This document shows, piece after piece, positions 32,671 through 43,900 of a DNA stretch of 64,000 nucleotides. Location: assembly GCA_948684385.1 (NCBI GenBank), contig CAPQCU010000001.1:124001-188000 (forward strand). Reading direction: 5' to 3'. A program made the position numbers and the translations under genes. This DNA comes from an uncultured bacterium. GTDB taxonomy: Bacteria > Cyanobacteriota > Vampirovibrionia > Gastranaerophilales > Gastranaerophilaceae. Numbering within the stretch: position 1 is the first letter of the stretch; every line of letters begins with the position of its first letter. The notes beneath the pieces were generated by a model. It searched no databases. It worked only from the letters and a program-made list of their open reading frames with translations, and had not been told where the DNA came from.

Positions 32671-33322
32671 ATACGATATTGTCCGTCGAATAGAAGAATT
32701 TGCACCGATTGAAACACAGGAAAAGTGGGATTGCTCCGGCTGGGGAATTGAAACTTCCAATCCTTATATATTTACCCCCCTTTTTGCTTTAACCGTTACT
32801 GACGATGTTGTGCGTCAGGCACGCGAAAAAGGCTGTGATATGATAATCTCACACCACCCTTTGTTTTATGTTCCTTTAGAATACAAAGATATAAACATCT
32901 ACTGCGCGCATACAAACTTAGACTTAGCAGAAGGCGGAACGACCGATACTTTAATCAAAAAACTCGGGTTCAAAAAGACCCGAAACGACGGTTTTGTGAG
33001 AATTGTGGAGCTTGAAACCCCGATTACAGTTGATGAACTGCAAGAAAAGCTTCTAAAAATCTCGCCGCGTTTACGTTACGTAAACAACTGCGGCGCAAAA
33101 ACCGTCAGGACAATCGGTTTTTGCGCCGGCTCAGGCTCGGAATTTATCGGAGGAACAGACGCTTTTGTTACAGGTGATGTGAAGTTTCATACAGCGCTTG
33201 AAGCTAAATCTGTTGTATTTGATATCGGACACTTTGAAAGCGAAATTTTTGCACCGGAACTTTTAAGAGAAATTACAGGAATAGACGGAGTTATTGCTGA
33301 TGAAAAAAGTCCTTTTATCTAG
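32663..33322 (+). CDS. NIF3-like dinuclear metal-centre protein
   Basis: Start set at the TTG at 32663 because GGAGG lies 6 bp upstream and the upstream frame is only coaBC read out of frame. 219 residues: EKWDCSGWGIET, MIISHHPLFY with the metal histidines, CAHTNLDLAEGG and, near the end, FDIGHFESE, all typical of the NIF3/YbgI/DUF34 family, which binds two metals; it is sometimes listed as GTP cyclohydrolase I type 2 but its role is unsettled. Translationally coupled to coaBC by the 8-bp overlap. The segment YIFTPLF at about 33 is encoded by TTTACCCCCC, possibly a trace of the GGGGTAAAT repeat. Confidence 0.9.
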   Translation: MNKYDIVRRIEEFAPIETQEKWDCSGWGIETSNPYIFTPLFALTVTDDVVRQAREKGCDMIISHHPLFYVPLEYKDINIYCAHTNLDLAEGGTTDTLIKKLGFKKTRNDGFVRIVELETPITVDELQEKLLKISPRLRYVNNCGAKTVRTIGFCAGSGSEFIGGTDAFVTGDVKFHTALEAKSVVFDIGHFESEIFAPELLREITGIDGVIADEKSPFI

Positions 33323-33845
33323 CCTGATATTAACTCTCTGTGCGCTTCCCGTGCTTGCTTATGAGACAATTATCATCAAGTTTCCGGAGCGCGAAAACTG
33401 GGTAAAAGCGTATTATAAAAAAACTCCTCTTGAAGCTATTTTACAATACGTGCCTAAAGGTCAGCGCAGCAACGATTGGACAGAATCAGTTGTTGTTCAC
33501 TCATATAAAAATAAACTTCCGATAAACGTTATGATTGGAAACGAGTCAGCAAGACTTTTGAAAGTAAACCCGACCGGCAAATTTAAAACTCTTAGAATAA
33601 CTCCTACTGATGCGATTATCGGGCGCTGCACAGAGGACTACAAAACCGTAAAAGGTCAGTGTGAATTTTTCCGCGCAACAATCGGGTATGAGAGCAATGT
33701 TACTATTCATTACATGAACAAAAACAAAGACGAGTTTATGGATGATTATAATAAATGGTTTAACATCATAAAACGCGCAAAGCTTTACAACAGCTATTAC
33801 AGAGACGAAAGAATTCTGGATAAGTCAGAATATTTTGAGCTTTAA
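33300..33845 (+). CDS. Secreted hypothetical protein, 181 aa
   Basis: Start set at ATG 33300, giving a clean signal peptide (MKKVLLSSLILTLCALPVLA, cut before YETII). The mature part is basic and mixed alpha/beta, with a GRCTEDYKTVKGQCEFF pair of cysteines that may form a disulfide. No family recognised. It overlaps the NIF3-like gene by 23 bp in another frame, so it is in the coaBC operon. Confidence 0.78.
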   Translation: MKKVLLSSLILTLCALPVLAYETIIIKFPERENWVKAYYKKTPLEAILQYVPKGQRSNDWTESVVVHSYKNKLPINVMIGNESARLLKVNPTGKFKTLRITPTDAIIGRCTEDYKTVKGQCEFFRATIGYESNVTIHYMNKNKDEFMDDYNKWFNIIKRAKLYNSYYRDERILDKSEYFEL

Positions 33846-33853
33846 CCCCACCC

Positions 33854-33888
33854 GCGGTTGTAATTCGTTTTACTCAAACAACCGCTCC
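33854..33888. terminator. Hairpin after the coaBC operon
   Basis: GCGGTTG pairs with CAACCGC across a loop of about 18 bases, just after the secreted-protein gene and before the convergent fliR. There is no long T-run, so it may be partial, or a repeat of another GC-rich family (the next 30 bases are also GC-rich). Confidence 0.35.
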
Positions 33889-33929
33889 CTCCCCGCATTC
33901 CGCGACGCTCCCCTGGGAGGACAAACAAT

Positions 33930-34709
33930 TTAATAAATCTTAGAAAACGATAAAAAGAAATCAGAGATTACTCCGATTAGCATCGGCAAAATCCAAATCA
34001 TAATCGCTGCGCCAAATACCGGCTTAAACAGGAAGCTTAACTGGAACACGTTTACCTGAGGCGCTGTTTTAGAAATTACACCCAGAATAATATCCTGACC
34101 TAACGTTGCCAAGAGAACCGGAGAAGCGATTTGAAGCCCGACATACAAAACATTTGAAGTCGTTGTTATTAAATAATCCATGTTAATAATTTTTTCCAGA
34201 GGAATTGTCACCGCATAAATCGGAAAAATTTCAAAACTCCTGATAAGGGCATTCAAAAGCCAGTAAAACCCGCCAAGTTCAATAAAAATCAATATCCCTA
34301 AAAGCGTAATCACGCGGCTTAAGATTGAAGTCTGGCTGTTTGTCGTCGGGTCCATAACCATCGCGGAAGAAAGCCCCATCTGAGTATTAATCATATCCCC
34401 TCCGGCTTCGATTGCCAGAATAAGAAGCTGGGCAATATATCCGATTATCGCTCCGACTGCGAAATTCAGTAAAATCAGCAAGAGAGGAGAAACTCCCACC
34501 GGAGGAACTCCCGGTTTCAATAGCGGAGTAAGCATTATTGTTAAAATGAACACAAAAGCAAGTTTAACAAGTCCTGCGATTTCTTTACGGTTAAAAATCG
34601 GAGCAAACCTTACAAACCCCAAAAGCCTTGCAAATACGATAAATCCGGCAGAAAACCATTTATCAAATTCAGGAAATAACAACGCCATCTGTGAGATTAA
34701 TTGATCCAT
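33930..34709 (-). CDS. fliR: Flagellar/type III export gate protein FliR
   Basis: 259 residues, about six membrane helices, normal length. FRLLGFVRFAPIFN-like start (ARLLGFVRFAPIFNRKEIAG), FAVGAIIGYIAQLLILAIEAGGDMINTQMGLS and SPVLLATLGQDIILGVISKTAPQVNVF are typical FliR segments. FliR forms the export gate with FliP and FliQ, the membrane pore through which flagellar or type III substrates pass. It starts 13 bp inside the preceding gene. Confidence 0.95.
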   Translation of the reverse strand: MDQLISQMALLFPEFDKWFSAGFIVFARLLGFVRFAPIFNRKEIAGLVKLAFVFILTIMLTPLLKPGVPPVGVSPLLLILLNFAVGAIIGYIAQLLILAIEAGGDMINTQMGLSSAMVMDPTTNSQTSILSRVITLLGILIFIELGGFYWLLNALIRSFEIFPIYAVTIPLEKIINMDYLITTTSNVLYVGLQIASPVLLATLGQDIILGVISKTAPQVNVFQLSFLFKPVFGAAIMIWILPMLIGVISDFFLSFSKIY

Positions 34710-35074
34710 CCTGCCTCACTTTCCGGTGGTAAGTCCAGCTCAAAATAATCTTCTTCCTCAGGCGGAGCATCAATTGAAAAAACTTCAAACCCTCCGGAAT
34801 TTTCAACTTTTGTCTCCTCTTCTGTTACGTCTACGTTAAACATTACAATTTCTTTTGCATTTTTCAAAACGCAAAACCTTGTCTTTCCGGCTTTTAGGGG
34901 ATGAACTATTAAAGTATTTTTTTCATTCATAATAGTATAAAGCGGAAAAACATCGATTATATCATTCTGTTCAATCTTGATATCAGAAAGTTTGCCGTCA
35001 GCAGAAATCACACAGTCTTGAAAAGCCTGCGCCGGAAGAATTGATATGCAAAGTATTAACAGTAATTTTTTCAT
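34697..35074 (-). CDS. Secreted protein inserted between fliQ and fliR, 125 aa
   Basis: Signal peptide MKKLLLILCISILPAQA, then a small beta domain of about 65 residues, then an acidic proline-containing tail (DAPPEEEDYFELDLPPESE). The beta domain, KLSDIKIEQNDIIDVFPL and HPLKAGKTRFCVL, resembles the N-terminal domain found in pilus/secretin-type proteins (a k-s-x-i-l pattern ending in a glycine-threonine turn); that likeness is by eye. The ATG overlaps the fliQ stop (ATGA) and the end overlaps fliR by 13 bp, so it is tightly coupled to the export gate. Role unknown. Confidence 0.8.
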   Translation of the reverse strand: MKKLLLILCISILPAQAFQDCVISADGKLSDIKIEQNDIIDVFPLYTIMNEKNTLIVHPLKAGKTRFCVLKNAKEIVMFNVDVTEEETKVENSGGFEVFSIDAPPEEEDYFELDLPPESEAGWIN

Positions 35075-35562
35075 CGACCTAAAATCTTATTTGTTTCTAC
35101 AAAATTAGCTTTCGGCATCGGAGCTCTCGGAGCCGGATCATATTTAATCTTCTGGTTTTTATCTATATAAGGTACTTTTCCCGGATTTTTCATAACTTCG
35201 TTCAAAGTCGGCTGGTTTCTAAACGAATCTTTCATCTCGCCTTCGAACGGTTTTGTGTATTTGTAATAATCTGCAGGCAGAACAAAAGTATCCGCTTTTG
35301 AAACTCCGTTAAACGCAAGTGCCATGCCGTCTGTAAAAAGGTTTGTAAGGAGTTTAATAAACCCGAGACCGCCGATTATAATCACAAGAAAAACCGCAAA
35401 GATTTTCGGCGCAGCTGCAATCGTTTGTTCTTGAACCTGCGTAACTGCCTGAATAATACCGACAACCAGACCGATTGATGCTGCTGTAAGCACGCACGGC
35501 ATTGAGATTGAAAGCATTGTCATAAAGCCTTTTGCAAGATATTCTGTCATTACTTCTATCAT
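35071..35562 (-). CDS. fliQ: FliQ with unusual C-terminal extension
   Basis: 163 residues; usual FliQ is about 89. Residues 1-85 are ordinary, two membrane helices with SIGLVVGIIQAVTQVQEQTI and the second helix FLVIIIGGLGFIKLL. Residues about 90-163 are an extra soluble, proline-rich, basic tail (GKVPYIDKNQKIKYDPAPRA) with no recognised domain, which would face the cytoplasm or periplasm depending on topology. The tail is in frame and the next gene overlaps the stop, so this is not a sequencing error visible here. It may hold part of an altered gate. Confidence 0.92.
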   Translation of the reverse strand: MIEVMTEYLAKGFMTMLSISMPCVLTAASIGLVVGIIQAVTQVQEQTIAAAPKIFAVFLVIIIGGLGFIKLLTNLFTDGMALAFNGVSKADTFVLPADYYKYTKPFEGEMKDSFRNQPTLNEVMKNPGKVPYIDKNQKIKYDPAPRAPMPKANFVETNKILGR

Positions 35563-35588
35563 CTTTTTAATCCTTTTGTAAGTTTGAC

Positions 35589-36227
35589 CTAGTTATAACT
35601 CTGCACCAACCCCTGAACAATCAGCGCCCAGCCGTCTACAGCAATAAATATCAAAAGCTTAAACGGAAGCGAAATGATTGTCGGAGATAACATGAACATC
35701 CCGAGTGCCAGCAGAATGTTTGCTACAACAAGGTCAAGCACAATAAACGGAACAAACACAATAAAACCGATTTCAAACGCTGTTTTAAGCTCGCTCAAAA
35801 TATAAGCCGGAGCAACTTCCCAGATTGTAATATCTTCAGGAGATTTTGGCGGAGTCTTGTGCTTAAGCTCAATAAAGAAAGCTAAATCTGTTTCGCGCGT
35901 CTGCTTCATCATAAACTCTTTGAGCGGCTTAGAACCTTCATCTATTGCAGCAATCAAATTCTGGTTTTTCTGATAAGGAACGGAGCCGCGTTCATACATT
36001 TGCTGAAACACTCCGCCCATCGTGTAAAACGTCAAAATCATACAGAGCCCGATTGTTACGATTGCAGGAGGAACCTGCACGCCCATCGCAGTTTTTAGAA
36101 GCGAAAACACAATCGTAAATCTTAAAAAACAGGTCATACAACAAAATACAAACGGCAGAAGCGAAAAGAGCGACATTACCGTAAGCATTTGTAAAACCGG
36201 GTTCATATCTTGTATTACTGAGTCCAT
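35589..36227 (-). CDS. fliP: Export gate protein FliP
   Basis: 212 residues. Core FliP/SctR motifs: LRFTIVFSLLKTAMGVQ, PPAIVTIGLCMILTF and PAYILSELKTAFEIGFIVFVPF followed by DLVVANILLALGM. It lacks the cleaved signal peptide of many flagellar FliP proteins and in length resembles the secretion-type SctR more. It forms the pentameric pore of the gate. It lies 4 bp after fliO and 27 bp before fliQ. Confidence 0.95.
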   Translation of the reverse strand: MDSVIQDMNPVLQMLTVMSLFSLLPFVFCCMTCFLRFTIVFSLLKTAMGVQVPPAIVTIGLCMILTFYTMGGVFQQMYERGSVPYQKNQNLIAAIDEGSKPLKEFMMKQTRETDLAFFIELKHKTPPKSPEDITIWEVAPAYILSELKTAFEIGFIVFVPFIVLDLVVANILLALGMFMLSPTIISLPFKLLIFIAVDGWALIVQGLVQSYN

Positions 36228-36230
36228 TTT

Positions 36231-36647
36231 TTATGTCCTTATTCTTGAAGCTAAATTTTTCATTACTGATGTGTAAGGCGTTGTCTGAGAAGATTTTATC
36301 CCGATGTTTGCCCTGTCCATATATTTTGATTTCGGTAAGCTTGCCATTGTGTCCTGAAACGAAGTTTCGACTGCTTCAGGAAGCTGAACAACAGCAGATT
36401 TCGTGTCTTCGAGCTTTGAAATCAAAGTCGTCTGACTTACGTCTCCTGCAATCAGAAACTTTTCGCTGCCTGTTGAGACAACATAAAGCGTTTTTCTCGG
36501 CGCAAGAGAAAGCGAGTCAAGAACTTTCAGGCTCTTTGATTTTCCTCCGCCTCCAAAAGAGTTTGTGTTTTTGAACACAAGAAGCGCAATCGCAATGACT
36601 CCGACCATTGCAAGCGTATACACCATAAAATTCGCTAAATATCCCAT
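36231..36647 (-). CDS. fliO: FliO-like export assembly protein
   Basis: 138 residues with one membrane helix (about 5-25, FMVYTLAMVGVIAIALLVF) and a cytoplasmic part with LKVLDSLSLAPRKTLYVVSTGSEKFLIAGD, the typical FliO pattern. FliO helps build the FliP pore and is found with flagellar rather than injectisome systems. The stop is 4 bp from the fliP start. Confidence 0.88.
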   Translation of the reverse strand: MGYLANFMVYTLAMVGVIAIALLVFKNTNSFGGGGKSKSLKVLDSLSLAPRKTLYVVSTGSEKFLIAGDVSQTTLISKLEDTKSAVVQLPEAVETSFQDTMASLPKSKYMDRANIGIKSSQTTPYTSVMKNLASRIRT

Positions 36648-36697
36648 AACACTATCCTCTAATATCTTTTTTAATTAAATCCGGCTTGAAGTCAAAC

Positions 36698-37816
36698 TTA
36701 TTCGTTTTCTTCTTCTTCGACTTCAAAATCGCTGTAATCAAAATCATCAGCCGGAGCGTCCTGCGCTGCAGCCGCAGACTCTTGAGCCGGAGCAGGTTCA
36801 GACTCACTAACGTGTTCTATCCTTACTCCGAATCTGTCATTTATGATAACGAGCTCTCCTTCTGCAACGGTTTTACCGCCCACTTTAAGAGAAACTTTGT
36901 TATCATAAACCGAGCATAAATCAACTATTAAACCTTCTTCTATACTTTTTAGCTCTCCAAGAGTCACTTTTACTTTATCAAATTCGGCAGCCATATCAAC
37001 CTGAATGCTGTCCCACAAATTAGTATTTGAATTATCTTCCATACCATCTCCTCCGCTTGTTTCATACGGTTCTATGATTTTTACGTTCGGCTGAACGCTG
37101 AATTTTTGTACAATATTTCCGCAAACTAATGTCATTTCGGAAGAATTGCTGTTTTCAAATACAACAATATCTCCGACGTCAAGCTTTTTGATTTCTGCGA
37201 GCGGAAACATGGTTGTGCCAAGCTTTAAATCCACTTCTACAGGGCTGTGTGCAAAATCTCTGTCTGTAAACCTCGGCTCTTTAACTTCAAGCTCTTCGGG
37301 TGATAAAATTTCTTTTGGAATAGAGATTATAAATTTTGCAGCTGTATCAGAAACTTCACTCTTTACAAAATAAGTAAAATGCAAAATCTCGTTATATCTT
37401 TTGTGCGGTTCAATATTAAAATTAGCAGAAAGCATCTCATATAGAGAATCATTAAAAGCAGTGATAATCCTTGCTTCAAGCTCGGAAACTTCTGCAAGGT
37501 CAAAACGCCTGTTGTTTTTTCCAAGAACTTTATCAAGAATAACGTTTATTGCATCCTGAGAAATTCTTATGTAAACATCATTTTTCGAGTTGATTTTAAT
37601 CTTAGTAACGAAAAAAGTGTCATTCTGGGAAAGAACATTCATGTTTGTGCTGATTGAAGCGAGCTTGTATTCAAACCCGTCAAAAAAGAACTCGCTGCTG
37701 CATTGTTTGACAAGCGGCGTAAACACGGAATCGAACCATGCAAACTGTTTATATAAATCGTCAAAAAATACGGAATTCATTAAATTTACATTCTCCCCAA
37801 GGATATCGTATATCAT
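36698..37816 (-). CDS. FliM/FliN-family protein with two SPOA domains
   Basis: 372 residues. The N-terminal 180 residues recall the FliM middle region loosely; then come two SPOA domains, about 190-255 (VEVDLKLGTTMFPLAEIKKL) and 265-345 (SIQVDMAAEFDKVKVTLGEL), followed by an acidic alanine-rich tail. SPOA proteins form the cytoplasmic C-ring/sorting platform of flagella and type III systems. Two SPOA domains in one chain are seen in SctQ-like and some FliM/FliN fusion proteins. First gene of the operon, 50 bp before fliO. Start at residue 1 or 13 uncertain. Confidence 0.85.
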   Translation of the reverse strand: MIYDILGENVNLMNSVFFDDLYKQFAWFDSVFTPLVKQCSSEFFFDGFEYKLASISTNMNVLSQNDTFFVTKIKINSKNDVYIRISQDAINVILDKVLGKNNRRFDLAEVSELEARIITAFNDSLYEMLSANFNIEPHKRYNEILHFTYFVKSEVSDTAAKFIISIPKEILSPEELEVKEPRFTDRDFAHSPVEVDLKLGTTMFPLAEIKKLDVGDIVVFENSNSSEMTLVCGNIVQKFSVQPNVKIIEPYETSGGDGMEDNSNTNLWDSIQVDMAAEFDKVKVTLGELKSIEEGLIVDLCSVYDNKVSLKVGGKTVAEGELVIINDRFGVRIEHVSESEPAPAQESAAAAQDAPADDFDYSDFEVEEEENE

Positions 37817-37930
37817 TTCGCGCTAAAACACATCAACCGTTTAATGTAGTTAAGTTTTGTAACAATTTTTAAATTTTGCTAAAGTTTTGACAGTTTCTGC
37901 CGATATACATGGAAAGGAGTGTCAAATTGT

Positions 37931-40900
37931 ATGTCAGGTGAACAATTTTTCAAATTCAATAAAGATAAAGGTGTTGATTTTACAAGCTTCAAGCTCAAAC
38001 TTGACAGCTCAAAGGAAGCTGACAAAAAACGCAACGCTTTGCTAAATATATTTGACAAAGACGGTAACGGAGAAATAAACGGTAATGAAATTTTTGCGTT
38101 TTTCGGAACATTAGCCGGTTACGCAGGGATAAAAGATGATAGCGCAACTCTTGACTCTGACGAAGCGGAGCTTCTAATCTCTTTTCTCACAAACAGCGAA
38201 GGAGAAAGCTTAAAAGAGCAGGGAATTACGGCTTCCGATATTTTTGAATTTGCTAAAAAATTCCAAGCTGCGGGTGAAAAAGCTTTCGAAAGAAAACAAA
38301 AGGCATACTTTAATAAGCTGGAAAACTCTGTCAGAAATCAGGTGATTAGCTCCAACATTAAAGAAGCTAAGCTCTCAAAAGATTTTAACGATGTAGAAAC
38401 TTATGCCAGAAACCTTTTGGGCTTAAAGAAAAAAGATTTAACCCCGAAAGAAGCAGAAAAACTAATAAGAAAAATCATTGAGCTTCAGCTTCTAAACGGG
38501 ATTGAGTTTAAGTACACTAAAGATGCTGTTGTGAAGACTTCCGGAGAAAAATTCGCTCCTGAGCTTATTAAAAAATTAAAAGCCGCAGGTATCTCTCCAA
38601 ATCCTGATACTCACGGGATTTTCCTTTACTTCTCAGAGCTGTCTGATGGAGAACAAAACGAAGTTATAAAAGTAATAAAAAACAACAATGTAAAAACTTC
38701 CGAACAATTCAAAAACGCAATCGAAAAGCAGCGTTCTGCAGATTTACAAAACTATGCCGTGCAAGTTTTGCTGAACAATATAATTAGTGCAATCGAGACT
38801 TTACAACAGACAGAAGACAATATGGGAGTCTCATTTGAAACTGCTTCCGAGTATATTAAAAAAGGTGTATACGCAGTTTTCGGGTGGAATAGAATGAAGC
38901 CAATCAGCGAAGCGAAAAAAGAAATGGAAGCAAAACTTAAATCTTTCCAAACCCAGCTTTCTGCTTCGCTTAAGAACGGAACTTTTAAACAAACTTTCAG
39001 GAAACTTACAGGTGTTGAATACGACGAAAAGAAAATCGAAGAGTTTATCAAGTTCAGCTCTGAGCAGGATAAAAAATCAAAATCCCGTGTTCAGGGCGGT
39101 GAAATCGGAGCAATGAATGCCAGCCTTGAAAATATAAACTACCAGATAAAAATGAAAGAAACTTTCGGTATAGACTTTACCCGCGGAGCTCAGGACGCTC
39201 AATTCCGCTCAGCTGATGACGGAGCGGGCTTAAGTCTTGTTGCAATGATTGCTTTGATGGCTAAATTCTCCGGCTCAGCTGCCGGCAGAAGCTTCACAAG
39301 CGCTGTTTACAATACAACAGCACGTGTTTTACCGAGAGGCATGGCAAGAGTTGCGACTTCATCAATAGTCGGAGGCTCTACACTTGCAGGGTTTACAGCT
39401 TCCGAGCAAATTGTCAGAAACTTAACCAAAAAAGCTCCGACAACTAAAGAAGACTGGCAAAATACAGGGTGGGCAACTCTGCAATCATTCGGTTTCGGTG
39501 CGTTTATGGGGGCTTTCGGATCAACTGCCGGCAAATGGGTTACTGAAAAATCGTTCGAAGGATTTAGTAAAGTTTTAAAGAATACTAAATTTATGCAGAC
39601 AAACGCTCAGGCTTTGAGCAAGGTTTCAACCAATTTAAACAGGCTCTCAGCTGGCGGCAGCATGAAGGCTACAGACATAATCAAAACTCTTCAATCCACC
39701 TCCGCGCCTGAGTTTGCAGCCCACGCTTTAGGCTTCGCTGCGGAAATCGGAGGATGCACAGGGTATGCGGCTCTTATTGAACAGCCGATTAAAGATATGT
39801 ACAATAACGGAGGATTTAACGAAAGTTCAATAAGAGCCGCTATGTATCAAGCGTGCAAAACTCCGGAAGAAATCGAACACGTCAAAAACTTAAGCGGAGC
39901 GGAGCTTTATTTTGAATACACAAAAGAAAAACTCGAAGAGCAGGCAGAAATGCTCACAAAAGTTAAGGGTATTTCTACAGTCTTGGGCGGAATTATGGGC
40001 GGAAAGCTTGCACAATATACTATGCTAAACGCTACCGAGATTAAGAAAGTCGAAGTTAACGGCAAACAGATGTTTGAAATAAAAACTCCGCTTGTTGAAA
40101 AGCCAATTACGGTTGAAAGTCCGGAGATGGTAGCTTTCATCTGTAAGCAGGTAATGGCGTTGGATATTGCAAACGAGGTTAAAAAACCTGAAACTAAGCC
40201 GGAAGAAAAAAGTGTCGAAAACACTCCGGTTTCAGAAAACCCTGTTGCAGATGCTTTAGAAGCACGCGAAGCTGCAATCAAAAGAGGAGAAATTCCTGAG
40301 TTTAAAGATGTTGAGTTTGACGAAGGTTTTGGAATAAACTACAAAGCTTCAACAAATCCGCTTTCTAAAGGTGAGCTTTATTTTGGAGACAAAAAACTGG
40401 CTTCAAGCAAAAAAGAGCTGCTTAAACAGCTTGAAGATAACAGAATAAGCTTTAGTCAGGAGATAAATCGCTACATAGATACATTAAAAACTCCTGAAGA
40501 TTTTCAGACAGCTTCAGCCCTGTTTTACAAAACAAAATACATCGGAAGCGATATGCATAAATACACCGCCTCTTTAAAAGAGCCTCAAGACGGTGTTATA
40601 TTAGGTATGCTTCTGTCGCATCAACCTTATCTTGATTTGAATAAAGCTCTAAAACAAATAAAAGAAAATCCTAATCTTTATAAAGTATTTGAAGAATGTA
40701 TTCCTATTCTTCAATCATATAGATACGGCGATACAAGCTCCATGCTTGGAGAAGTTATGCACGAGCTTAAAACTCCCGAACGCTGCGAAGCATTTATAGA
40801 ACTTATTAAAAGTACTGATAATTTCGGAACAATAAGAAGGCTCGGATACGAAGGTTTCCTCCCGGAAAATATTGAAGAAGTTAAGGCTTATTTAAACATA

Positions 40901-43900
40901 CTCAACTATACTTACGATACAGAGCTTGCAAAAAGTTACCTTTCATTGCCACCCGAAGCCCGTTCTGCAATAGAGCCGATTTTGGTCACAAAAGAAAATC
41001 CTAATGCCCGTCAGCCGATTAAACTTGAGGAAATGGTCTGTAAAAATTTACTTGAAGGGTTAAAAAATCCTGAGATAAAAGAAAGCCTCTTAAAATTTAT
41101 TGAAAATAACAAAGATATAATTATTTTAGAGCAAAAATACAGAACTTGCTTATACAACGGCTGTGATAAAGAAATCCTTGACAAGATAAACGCGCTTGAC
41201 GCTACAGGAGTAGAATTCAACAGGCGTGAATACGATTATGCTACAAGAAAAGACCTTTTTGACGGAGAAACTTTCAACAGGCTTATTGAATCACTTACAA
41301 ATGAAACACTAAACACAAAACTCGGCAGAACTGCGACTTTTGAAGAAGCAACATTATATAGAAGGCTGGAAACCGAAACCCAGCGTCAATACATTTTCGA
41401 AAGATTAAATGACGAAATGTCACGCGATGAAATAGAAATTCTTATGCAGCATGCAGGACGCATTAAAAATGAAGAACAGACTGCTCTTGCGGATTTTCTA
41501 AAAACAGATAACCGGTATGAATTTGTGATTTTAGACGGCAACTGGGCAAGCGTGAGAAGCAGCGAACTTTACAATTTTCTCCTAACAAAAGAAGATATTG
41601 ATGCGTTTATTAAACTCACGGAACAACTGCCTGCAAAAACAAGAGATACAGGATTTTTGTACAAAAACTTAATTCAAACCGGCAGACTTGCCCAGGGAAT
41701 TTCGCTTATGGAAAACTGTACGGCATTAAAAGGCGCAATAAATGAAATTTACTTCTGCAGATTTATTGAGCAGGCAAGAAACGAGTTTCAACAGGCTGTT
41801 GTGTTAAAATTAAACGAACTTGCCGGAAAAAGACCGGAGCTTAGCGAAAAAATCCAATCACTTATCTCAAGCTCAGATAAGTTCATGAAATCTGTTGAAT
41901 CACAAGAAATTCAGGATAAAATCATCAAAAATATTGAAACTTTAGCAGAACACCCTGAAATCTTTGATTATATTAGAAATCAATCTACATTTACGGGGCA
42001 ATATAGTTTACAGGATGTACTTCTCTCAAACAATTTTGACATGCAAAAATTTGACATGATTAAAAATTTAATAAAAGATGGCGAATTTAATGCAGACGGT
42101 GATGCAATGAGTATAGTATGTTCTAATATAGACATAAAAACTCTTGAAAAATGTTTGGAAAAATCAAATTCGCTCTCTACTCTTTCTTCTTTCGCCAAAA
42201 ATTATTCAGAATATAATGCACCTTTAATGGATATTTTATTAAATGATAGCCGTTTTGATTTAAATAGCATAAATAACTTAGCATTCTTTAGAGGATTTGA
42301 AATCAAAGACAAAGAAGTGTGGGATACAAAGCTTGAATTTTACAACGAGTTTAAAAACGACAACAGATTTGAGTTTCAGGAATTTTACGATATTCTTAGA
42401 CGCATAAATGATAGTAACATTGAGTTTGCAAAAGATTTATGCACAAGAGAAGGATTTCCAAAAGAGCACATTAAAGATATTCTAAACCATATCAAAACTG
42501 CAAATCTTGAGTTTGCAAAAGATTTATGCGACAGAACAGATTTCCCGAAAGAATACATAGCAAATATTCTATCAAACAGAAACAAAGTTAACGAAGAACT
42601 TGCTAACGAGTTATGTAATAATAAAGATTTTCCAAAAGAACATATTACTAAAATTCTTGAATTTGCATATAAAAGCGAAAATTTGGAAAAAATCCAACCT
42701 TTATTATCAACTCCTGAATTTTCAAAATGGATTACCGATAACCTCACAAACGGCTTATCTGTAGAGGTAATTCTTGATTTATCAAGAACACAGAAAAAAC
42801 TCTTCTCTGAAGCTGAAAAAACAAAATCTGCAAAACCAAAAACAGCCGAGCCTCCTGTGGTTGAAGAAGCAAAGCCAGAACAAATTCAGCAGGCAGAAGC
42901 ACAGCTTGTAAGCTTAGGCGTTCACCCTAAAATGGCGCCAAATTATGTTAAAATGTGTCAGGAAAACGGAATTGTTGACAAAGTTAAGCTTGACGCAGTC
43001 TGCGCTCTCGCTTCTGTCGGAGTTCCGGTTAAAGAAATCAAAAACATCTTTAATATCGCAGTCGGAAGCCCGCTCTCTAACACTAACGGAATTTTCCGCC
43101 CTGATATAATTAAAGACATCGTTATTATGAAACAAAACGGAGTCGAAGATATCAAGCTTGCAACAAATATTTCTGCTGTTAAAAATATGTCCGAAATCGA
43201 ACTTAAATCACGCATAAATACAAAAGTCCGTGAAGATTTAGTCAACAGGCTTAAAGAGCTGCCTGATGAAGTTAAACGCAATCTCACTTCAGCAGGAATC
43301 GACTTAGAAACGCCTGAAACTAAGGCGCTCGCCGAACCTAAAGGCGGCAAAGTTAACAAAGAAGTCAAACCTCAACCGGTTCAGCTTCGCGCCCTTGATA
43401 GCATTGTCGGAGTAGAAAGAATTATTCTAAACAAATTCAAAACCGAAGTCGACCAGAGCATCTGGGGCGACCCTGTACGATTCAAAGCATGGGCAGAAGA
43501 AAGGCTCGCAAAAATTCTTGATGCAGACTATTCAGCAGAAGGAGATTATGCACACTATAACGACGCCAGAAAATCCGGAATAGAAAGCTGGTACAAATTC
43601 TTAAAAGAAGAAAGCAACTATAAAGATAACGTCTTTGTTCATCTGCTCGTAATGGACGGCATCACAAGAGAAATGAAACCAAATAATGCTTACGTTCCGC
43701 CTGCAGTTTCACATGAAAGCTTTGAAGCAACTTATAACGCGCTTTTAGAAAATCATTCAACTGTATCATTCAGCAAGATTTACGCTCAGCAGACAAAACT
43801 TAGAGCAGTAGAACAGTTTAGCAAAGGCAAACAGACCGTTGACGGAATCGAAGGACAGTGGGTCACTATTCCAAGAAGCAGAAAAGGCTCACCTGACTAT

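Noticed and set aside
33846..33929. Member of the GGGGTAAATG repeat family
   Set aside because: GC-rich and hairpin-forming, but without the GGGGTAAAT word or other shared sequence.
37919..37930. GTG start for the giant protein
   Set aside because: It would lie on the AAGGAG that fits the ATG at 37931.
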